In this document: positions 1-5,020 of the stretch, in pieces
Numbering within the stretch: the stretch's first letter is position 1
How the letters are laid out: every line of letters begins with the position of its first letter
Source of the DNA: Bacteroidales bacterium
Lineage (GTDB): Bacteria; Bacteroidota; Bacteroidia; Bacteroidales; GCA-2748055
Direction of reading: 5' to 3'
DNA length: 5,020 nt
NCBI GenBank assembly: GCA_029934875.1
Contig: JAOZLK010000036.1
Location: 10,444 to 15,463, forward strand
Notes under the pieces: generated by a model
The model's database searches: none
What the model saw: only the letters and a program-made list of their open reading frames with translations
What the model was told of the DNA's origin: nothing
Program-made: the position numbers and the translations under genes

Positions 1-3000
1 TTACCTTCATCCACAAGGGCACCTGCCAGTACTGAAAAGGCATAACGGTAATGAATGGTCATTCTCAGGTTGTTCTCATCCATGTATATTCCGGGCGTGT
101 CGAGTCCACCCCAGTCGAACTCATTCATCAACTTCTGGTACATATCTTCCGTGCTTACTGCTCCAAGGTAGTTGGAATTGGGAGAGTTCACCGGTGCCAC
201 TCTTAAGGCCAGTCCCTCCCGGATGAAATAGTTCTCCAGGTTCAGGTAATTATCTGAAGATACTGTGGTCGAATAATAGATGGGGCGCTGCCAATCATTA
301 TTAGCCAGCATATCCATTACTGTAAGAAGATTCTTATAAAGGACCGTTTCAGTAAGTGAAAATCTTACGTCATCCGCTTTATAGTCTTGAAACCCATCAG
401 GTACCACCCATTCGGGCATGGTGACTTCATCAGCCGGAATCACAAACTTCTTGGCCGGTATGAAATACTGACCATCCCTGAAACGTGGATCTTCGGTCAG
501 CATGAAAGCAAATGCCTCTTTCAGCGGAGCAAATTCTGTATCAAGGGTTTTCATGAGCCGCTCCATTCTTTCGGTTTCAGCATTAATGGCTGCTTCATCC
601 AATTCGATGCGCTGGGCAATCTCAGCAGAATTAAAAGTACGCAGGTAACCATAAAACTTCAAAGGATCCATATTGTCCTTCAAGGCCAGGATGGCATTGT
701 AATCATTGGCATGGTTCTGTGGCAATAGCGAAGATTCAAGAATATCAAGGGCATTTGCATAGATATTCATCACCTCGGCTTCGTGCTTAGCCTTGTTTGC
801 ATCATATTTTTCCTTGATCAATACCCCGGCATTATCCACCAGGTAAGCATAGTCGCGCTTACCCTGCCGGTACTGGTCTTTGGTCATGCTGATAGGCAGA
901 GCAGGGGAATCATAAAAAGTAGTCTTCATTTGCTCGATGTACCAGTCAGCCGTCAGGTAACTCAGGTTCACGATCCTTACATCGGTACGGAATCCCTCCA
1001 CCTCCTGAACATACCAGAGAGGGAAGGTATCATTGTCACCATTGGTAAACATAATTCCTCCGGGCAAACACGAATTGAGAAAGTTTTTGGCAAATGCCGG
1101 GGCAGTGTAACGGCCTGAACGATCGTGATCATCCCAGTTCTCCTTAGCCATAATCCCGGGCACCAGGAAGAGTGATGCAGCTACTACGACTCCTGCAGTA
1201 ACAACACTTTTCTTTGCTTTCGATACCCATTCGATCAGTCCGGCCACACCGATTCCGATCCAGATGGCAAAAGCGTAAAATGAGCCCGAATAGGCATAAT
1301 CACGTTCCCTGGGCTGAAGCGGATACTGATTCAGGTATACCAGGATGGCAAGGCCGGTGAGAACGAAAAGCAGGCCAACCACCCAGAAATCTTTCCGGTG
1401 TTTTTTGTAATGGAAAAAAGCACCCGCCAGTCCAAGCAAAAGTGGCAGCAGGTAGTATTTGTTGTTGGCTTTGTTTTTTGCAATGGAGTCGGGCAGGCTT
1501 CCTTGCGGACCCAACCTTGCCTGGTCTATAAACTTGATCCCACTGATCCAGTTACCCTTGGTCAGCTCACCATGACCCTGTATATCATTTTGTCGGCCGG
1601 CAAAGTTCCACATGAAATAGCGCAAATACATATAACCGATCTGGTAGCGAAAGAAAAAGTGCATATTCTGTCCGAAACTTGGAATGCCAATGGGGCGGTT
1701 ACGATCGTAGCTGTATCCACCCATGCGGCTCTGAACCGGATTACCCTGCTGGTCCCTCCTGAGGTCGTAGAGATCCGCTTCATCCATCTTTCCCCAATAG
1801 AGATACTCATTTGCATGCCTGTCCTGGTTGCTCCACATCCGGGGGAATACTCCTTTTGCATCACTATCATACTTGTATTCCCGGTTCTTCTTAACCTTGT
1901 AATACTCCTTCTCGCCCTTGTAGTAACTGGCTTTCCCATCTTCAACGGCTGTGGGCCTTGAGTTAAAAAATGCGCCATAAACCAGGGGATTATCTCCGTA
2001 TTGTTCACGGTTCAGGTAGCTCAGCAGAGAGAAAACCGTATCTGGGTTACTTTCATCGAGTGGTGTATTTGCAGCAGAGCGAATGACAATAATTGCATAA
2101 GAAGAGTATCCGACCACAACCACAAACAGTGCCAGAATTATAGTATTCCATAAAACCTTTCCCTTGTTGTGGGTGTAGTAAATACCAAATATCATTGCTC
2201 CGAAAAGCAAAACTGCATAAATCACAACACCCGAATTAAATGGCAATCCTAAACCATTCACAAAAATCAGCTCGAACTTACCAGCAAGGTTGGTCAGTCC
2301 TGGCAACAACATGTAATTCACTACACCCAAAATTCCTACCGAAACTGCCATGGCAGCAATAACTCCTTTTACTGTTGGGGTGTATTTCCTGAAGTAATAA
2401 ACCATGATGATGGCCGGAATGGCAAGCAGGTTCAAGAGGTGAACACCTATTGAGAGCCCCATAAGATATGCTATAAAGATGAGCCATTTGTTGGATCCGG
2501 GTTCGTCGGCAACATTCTCCCATTTGAGAATGGCCCAGAAGACCACAGCAGTAAAGAGCGATGAGGTGGAGTACACCTCCGCTTCAACCGCCGAAAACCA
2601 AAAGGAGTCTGAGAATGTATAGGCAAGCGATCCTACCAGGGCAGCACCAAAAATGGTGATCATGGCCACAGGGTTTTTGGTCTCTTCAGAAGAATAAAAC
2701 TTCTTCACCAGGTGGGTAAGTGTCCAGAACAGGAATAATATAGTAAATGCACTGGCTGTGGCCGAAAGGATATTCATGCTTATGGCTACATTGGCTACAT
2801 TGCCCCCTGCAAACAGGGTAAAGAAACGACCAAGGAGCATAAAGAAGGGAGCGCCCGGGGGGTGCCCTACCTCCATTTTATAAGCAGTTGCAATGAATTC
2901 ACCACAATCCCAGAAACTGGCTGTGGGTTCCATGGTTAATAAATATACTATCAGCGAAACCAGAAATACACCCCATCCGAGTATGAGGTTATAGCGTCGG

Positions 3001-3011
3001 AAATTTTCCAT
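1..3011 (-). CDS. GT117 / DUF2723 membrane glycosyltransferase (protein O-mannosyltransferase-like), C-terminus cut by window edge
   Basis: The minus-strand frame is open from the ATG at 3011 to the left edge: about 1003 codons, read codon by codon with no stop or frameshift. The protein is a polytopic inner-membrane enzyme with about 12-13 hydrophobic segments between residues 9 and 620, interrupted by a polar stretch at about 312-515, then a soluble C-terminal part. Family signatures are clear. WDCGEF (residues 34-39) follows TM1, and its Asp35 and Glu38 are candidate catalytic acids by analogy with GT-C enzymes. HPPGAP is at 50-55, NREQYGD at 334-340, QPRERDYAYSGSFYA at 566-580, NWDDHDRS at 625-632, NGDNDTFPLWY at 657-667 and FDWGGLD from 965. 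DUF2723 is the N-terminal part of this family. Human TMEM260, a DUF2723/GT117 protein, is a protein O-mannosyltransferase. Transfer of sugar from a polyprenyl-phosphate donor to exported protein is therefore likely but inferred; donor and acceptor are unknown. The start is set by the family N-terminus. An ATG four bases upstream (3015) is out of frame, and no Shine-Dalgarno is visible. Homologues usually run a little past 1000 residues, so little is probably missing. Confidence 0.93.
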   Translation of the reverse strand, partial: MENFRRYNLILGWGVFLVSLIVYLLTMEPTASFWDCGEFIATAYKMEVGHPPGAPFFMLLGRFFTLFAGGNVANVAISMNILSATASAFTILFLFWTLTHLVKKFYSSEETKNPVAMITIFGAALVGSLAYTFSDSFWFSAVEAEVYSTSSLFTAVVFWAILKWENVADEPGSNKWLIFIAYLMGLSIGVHLLNLLAIPAIIMVYYFRKYTPTVKGVIAAMAVSVGILGVVNYMLLPGLTNLAGKFELIFVNGLGLPFNSGVVIYAVLLFGAMIFGIYYTHNKGKVLWNTIILALFVVVVGYSSYAIIVIRSAANTPLDESNPDTVFSLLSYLNREQYGDNPLVYGAFFNSRPTAVEDGKASYYKGEKEYYKVKKNREYKYDSDAKGVFPRMWSNQDRHANEYLYWGKMDEADLYDLRRDQQGNPVQSRMGGYSYDRNRPIGIPSFGQNMHFFFRYQIGYMYLRYFMWNFAGRQNDIQGHGELTKGNWISGIKFIDQARLGPQGSLPDSIAKNKANNKYYLLPLLLGLAGAFFHYKKHRKDFWVVGLLFVLTGLAILVYLNQYPLQPRERDYAYSGSFYAFAIWIGIGVAGLIEWVSKAKKSVVTAGVVVAASLFLVPGIMAKENWDDHDRSGRYTAPAFAKNFLNSCLPGGIMFTNGDNDTFPLWYVQEVEGFRTDVRIVNLSYLTADWYIEQMKTTFYDSPALPISMTKDQYRQGKRDYAYLVDNAGVLIKEKYDANKAKHEAEVMNIYANALDILESSLLPQNHANDYNAILALKDNMDPLKFYGYLRTFNSAEIAQRIELDEAAINAETERMERLMKTLDTEFAPLKEAFAFMLTEDPRFRDGQYFIPAKKFVIPADEVTMPEWVVPDGFQDYKADDVRFSLTETVLYKNLLTVMDMLANNDWQRPIYYSTTVSSDNYLNLENYFIREGLALRVAPVNSPNSNYLGAVSTEDMYQKLMNEFDWGGLDTPGIYMDENNLRMTIHYRYAFSVLAGALVDEG

Positions 3012-3043
3012 TCATTCAGAGTATGTGGTGACTAAAAAGTATG

Positions 3044-3051
3044 CAAATATA
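3044..3051 (-). promoter_or_regulatory. Candidate Bacteroidota -7 promoter box for the GT117 gene
   Basis: Read on the minus strand, these bases are TATATTTG, an exact match to the Bacteroidota primary-sigma -7 consensus TAnnTTTG. Transcription would begin a few bases downstream, giving a 5' leader of roughly 25-30 bases before the ATG at 3011. The -33 element is poor: with the usual spacer of about 19 bases it would fall at 3071-3074, where the minus strand reads TGGT instead of TTTG, inside a perfect palindrome. The gap is AT-rich, so a chance match is possible. The box is nevertheless in the only noncoding stretch of the window and in the right orientation, so the large gene may have its own promoter and not depend only on read-through from upstream. 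Confidence 0.5.
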
Positions 3052-3067
3052 TAATAAATATAGGTTT

Positions 3068-3090
3068 GAGACCATGGTCCATCCATGCTC
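3068..3090 (-). other. Imperfect stem-loop with embedded 10-bp palindrome in the gap after the glycosylase gene
   Basis: On the minus strand this begins a few bases after the glycosylase stop codon. GAG plus CATGG can pair with CCATG plus CTC, giving eight base pairs, a 5-base loop and a 2-base bulge. Within it, GACCATGGTC at 3070-3079 is a perfect palindrome. A weak terminator for the upstream pair of genes is possible, but what follows is AAACC and then mixed A/T, not a continuous T run, so it does not meet the usual intrinsic-terminator standard. The palindrome also overlaps the expected -33 position of the downstream promoter, so an operator is an alternative reading. Function is not established. 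Confidence 0.25.
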
Positions 3091-3095
3091 AATCG

Positions 3096-3617
3096 TTAAA
3101 GACTCATAACATATCGCCAAGGCATGCTTTTCCATGGTTCGCCGGCATAGTCGATTCCAATCCTTGGGCCAGTCGTGTAGGCAGGAATTATTCCTTCCCC
3201 ACTCTCATAAATCCCAATGCGGAGTGAAGTCACCAGGTCTTCCCCATTATAGCTCTTGTCCACCCCGATTAGTCGCGTAAGCCTGCCTGGTCCACTGACT
3301 TCACGCAGGGCCCTGATCAAAACTGCCTGCGGCACCTTCTCGCTGGAGGTGACCACGTTCAACATCCAGTACATTCCATAGATCAGGTACATATATATAT
3401 GTCCTCCATCACCAAACATTACATCGGTACGGCCAGTACGGCCTTTGCTGGCATGACAGGCCAGATCAACCCCGCCCTTGTATGCCTCAGTTTCAGAAAT
3501 GGTATAAACAGCTTTACCCCTGCCCTCATCGTTCATCACCAGTAACTTGCCCAGTAGTCCCGGGGCTACTTCAAGTACATCGTGACGAAAAAATGTCCTA
3601 TCAAGCCTTCCTTGCAT
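3096..3617 (-). CDS. aag: DNA-3-methyladenine glycosylase, AAG/MPG family (compact form)
   Basis: This complete 173-residue protein is a monofunctional base-excision repair glycosylase, expected in the cytoplasm, that removes alkylated or deaminated purines such as 3-methyladenine and hypoxanthine. Aligned by eye with human AAG, the key residues are present: ETEAY gives the catalytic Glu44 (human Glu125) and Tyr46 (Tyr127), His55 matches His136, Tyr77 in the YMY motif matches the intercalating Tyr159, Tyr80 matches Tyr162, Asn87 matches Asn169 and Arg102 matches Arg182. GRTGRTDVMFG (59-69), SGPGRL (108-113) and RIGIDYAGEPW (152-162) are further family blocks. It is shorter than the usual 190-200 residues: the segment between IRAL and SGPG is reduced to a few residues, and the protein ends soon after PWRY. 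I recall similar compact versions in other Bacteroidota, so this looks like a subfamily trait and not damage. The ATG at 3617 gives the expected N-terminus and lies inside the end of the upstream ligase gene (17-base overlap), suggesting co-transcription and perhaps translational coupling. No Shine-Dalgarno is seen. Confidence 0.95.
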   Translation of the reverse strand: MQGRLDRTFFRHDVLEVAPGLLGKLLVMNDEGRGKAVYTISETEAYKGGVDLACHASKGRTGRTDVMFGDGGHIYMYLIYGMYWMLNVVTSSEKVPQAVLIRALREVSGPGRLTRLIGVDKSYNGEDLVTSLRIGIYESGEGIIPAYTTGPRIGIDYAGEPWKSMPWRYVMSL

Positions 3618-5020
3618 TATTTTTGAATAGTCTGCTTTTTAACCATGGAAAGTCGGGACCGAAAACAAACAGTGAATAAAAAAAGCCAATAAAGGATGCC
3701 CCTGCGGCGGTCTCCAGGGTATCCTCGCTGACCATGGAGAGCAACATCAAAATCATGAATCCCACCGCCATGAATGAGCGGTCTCTTTTCATAAGGAAAA
3801 CTGGTGCAACCAAGGAAATCATACAAATCAGAAACCCGGGAATTCCAAAAGAGATTAGAAAAGTAAGGTATTGGTTATGTGCCCTCCTTCTCCAATGCTC
3901 CGAAAGGGGCGAGTTAACCCTGTCATAATACTCCGCAAATTCGGCTTTCACATCGCCATTTCCGACACCATAAAGTAAATTCTCCCTGGCGATACTCCAA
4001 CCGGCCTCCAGGTAAAGAAATCTTTGAACAACTGATTTTTCGTTTGGACTATAGCCCAGCTTGTAGCGGTCAATTTCCCAAATCACCTCGTAAATTCTGG
4101 GATAAAGCCTGAATCTCTGTAAATAGATGTGGTTGGCGACACCCATTTCTACGGCCTGTATCTCGGCCTTTGACAACTGCCTGACTCCTGCAGCATCCTT
4201 GCGCAATCCCTTGGAGGTAAGGAAGCGGATCAGGGTACCCCGAATGGTATTTCCATTGAGTGTTTTTCCCCTGAAGTCGATGTCACTCACCTTGTTCCAT
4301 TCCTCCTCCATCTCCTTATTGCAAATATGTAGCCACACATAATGTCCATTCTCTACCTCCCTGAGGTTTGGATGGTTCTTATAGGGATTCCCAAGAACGG
4401 TATATGAGTCTATCTCATCAAAATGGATCTCATCAAAGGTGTAATACTTATTGATGACCTGTCCAAGATAAATGATTGAGAAAAGAGGAATCATGATCAC
4501 AGGCATAAACACCATGAAGCGAATGGCAGGGTCACGAATTTCAAACACCCACCTGACAAGCATAAAGAAGCCAAGGAAGCCAATGATTACAATTCCTGAA
4601 AGTGACTTCAATAAAATCAAAAAAATAAGGAACCAAAGCAAACCGACCAGGTACCATATCTTCTCCAAACGTGGAAGTGGTCGTCCACAAATAAACAAGT
4701 ACCAAACTACGATGAGTATGGAGAGCACTACCATTAGGGAAAAGCGTATATGACTCATAAAGAGTGACAGGTCCCTGTAGCCCTCAACCTGCACAGACAG
4801 CCATCCAAGCAATGCCATAACCGAGGCCATGGTGGCGGCGAAAACGCCCATGGTAAAAAAAAGCAGTATGCGATCAATCTGCTTTCTCTTTACAGGTTCT
4901 GAAGTACCAATGATCAGGGGGAGAGCAAAAAGAGATGCCTTCACCCTCATATCCAGAGAACTATAGTCCCAGTCAGTCGACCACAAAAGACCGAGGGCAT
5001 GAAGAATATAAAATGCCAGT
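3601..5020 (-). CDS. O-antigen ligase / polymerase family membrane protein (WaaL/Wzy_C-like), N-terminus cut by window edge
   Basis: The frame is open from the right edge to a TGA at 3601-3603: 472 residues, numbered here from the first full codon (5019-5017). A TTG at 4986 could be taken as a start, but the 11 codons before it are open and hydrophobic (ending FYILHALGL) and join smoothly to WSTDWDYSSLDMRVKASL, so the true start is probably upstream and the first TM helices are missing. Visible are several TM helices to about residue 190, an extracytoplasmic loop of about 190 residues (191-381), then two or three C-terminal helices. The loop carries an Arg-containing segment (R333) leading to YGVGNGD (350-356), and ends in RRAHNQYL, whose His381 matches the conserved ligase-family His next to the following helix. 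EDTLETAAG (432-440) is a C-terminal block I associate with Bacteroidota members. The family joins undecaprenyl-linked glycan to lipid A core, another glycan or protein at the periplasmic face. Ligase and Wzy polymerase cannot be told apart from this sequence, so no symbol is given. Confidence 0.88.
   Translation of the reverse strand, partial: LAFYILHALGLLWSTDWDYSSLDMRVKASLFALPLIIGTSEPVKRKQIDRILLFFTMGVFAATMASVMALLGWLSVQVEGYRDLSLFMSHIRFSLMVVLSILIVVWYLFICGRPLPRLEKIWYLVGLLWFLIFLILLKSLSGIVIIGFLGFFMLVRWVFEIRDPAIRFMVFMPVIMIPLFSIIYLGQVINKYYTFDEIHFDEIDSYTVLGNPYKNHPNLREVENGHYVWLHICNKEMEEEWNKVSDIDFRGKTLNGNTIRGTLIRFLTSKGLRKDAAGVRQLSKAEIQAVEMGVANHIYLQRFRLYPRIYEVIWEIDRYKLGYSPNEKSVVQRFLYLEAGWSIARENLLYGVGNGDVKAEFAEYYDRVNSPLSEHWRRRAHNQYLTFLISFGIPGFLICMISLVAPVFLMKRDRSFMAVGFMILMLLSMVSEDTLETAAGASFIGFFYSLFVFGPDFPWLKSRLFKNNARKA

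Noticed and set aside
387..1118. Two plus-strand open frames (387-728 and 783-1118)
   Set aside because: Both are antisense to the conserved C-terminal region of the GT117 gene, including the NGDNDTFPLWY block, and show no protein-family features.
1398..1961. Plus-strand open frame of 187 codons antisense to the GT117 gene
   Set aside because: It lies entirely inside the well-supported minus-strand GT117 gene, its translation resembles no family I recognise, and it has no promoter or ribosome site. It is a shadow of the real gene.
1562..2008. Minus-strand open frame of 148 codons inside the GT117 gene
   Set aside because: It is an alternative frame of the same strand. The GT117 frame is continuous through this region with family motifs on both sides, so there is no frameshift to explain and no separate gene.
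2278..2523. Minus-strand open frame of 81 codons within the GT117 gene
   Set aside because: It is out of frame with the gene and encodes no recognisable motif; the membrane segments of GT117 explain this stretch.
3068..3090. Strong intrinsic terminator after the glycosylase gene
   Set aside because: The hairpin is imperfect and is not followed by a T run, so it is listed only as a weak stem-loop.
3618..3625. TATTTTTG, a match to the Bacteroidota -7 box on the plus strand
   Set aside because: It points away from the glycosylase into its antisense strand, with no plus-strand gene downstream. It is a likely chance match in AT-rich codons.
3482..3928. Short open frames on both strands over the glycosylase/ligase junction (3482-3679 plus, 3617-3826 minus, 3734-3928 plus)
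   Set aside because: All overlap codons of two strongly supported genes in other frames and have no family resemblance.
4127..4753. Plus-strand open frames antisense to the ligase gene (4127-4342 and 4472-4753)
   Set aside because: They mirror the low-stop composition of the membrane protein gene on the other strand and have no supporting signals.
1..5020. Mobile element, CRISPR array, tRNA or a novel multi-gene defence system
   Set aside because: No repeat arrays, terminal inverted repeats, transposase or nuclease-helicase motifs, or tRNA-like folds were seen on either strand. The window is fully explained by three known-family genes and one 84-base gap.

Overview
The window reads as an ordinary piece of chromosome from a member of the Bacteroidota, perhaps an environmental Bacteroidales-like lineage. 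Four things point there: a GT117/DUF2723 membrane glycosyltransferase of the type common in that phylum, an O-antigen-ligase-like protein with a Bacteroidota-style periplasmic loop, no Shine-Dalgarno sequence before either visible start, and a TATATTTG element matching the phylum's -7 promoter consensus (TAnnTTTG). Base composition is moderate (mid-40s % GC by eye). No tRNA, rRNA, CRISPR array, insertion sequence or phage gene was seen.

All three genes lie on the minus strand, so transcription runs from right to left and coding density is close to 98%. From right to left they are: (1) positions 5020-3601, an O-antigen ligase/polymerase family membrane protein whose start lies beyond the right edge; (2) positions 3617-3096, a complete and compact 173-residue AAG/MPG-family DNA-3-methyladenine glycosylase, overlapping gene 1 by 17 bases; (3) positions 3011-1, a large GT117/DUF2723 polytopic glycosyltransferase whose C-terminus runs off the left edge. 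The only noncoding DNA is the 84-base gap at 3012-3095. It holds a small imperfect hairpin, a 10-base perfect palindrome and a good -7 promoter box placed to drive gene 3.

Genes 1 and 3 both fit envelope glycan work: gene 1 would join or polymerise lipid-linked glycans on the periplasmic face of the inner membrane, and gene 3 would transfer sugar from a lipid carrier onto exported protein. The base-excision repair gene between them has no evident functional link and probably shares the message of gene 1. I found no convincing new multi-gene system. The points most worth following up are the large conserved-looking loop of the ligase, the overlap of a repair gene with an envelope gene, and the unknown acceptor of the GT117 enzyme.
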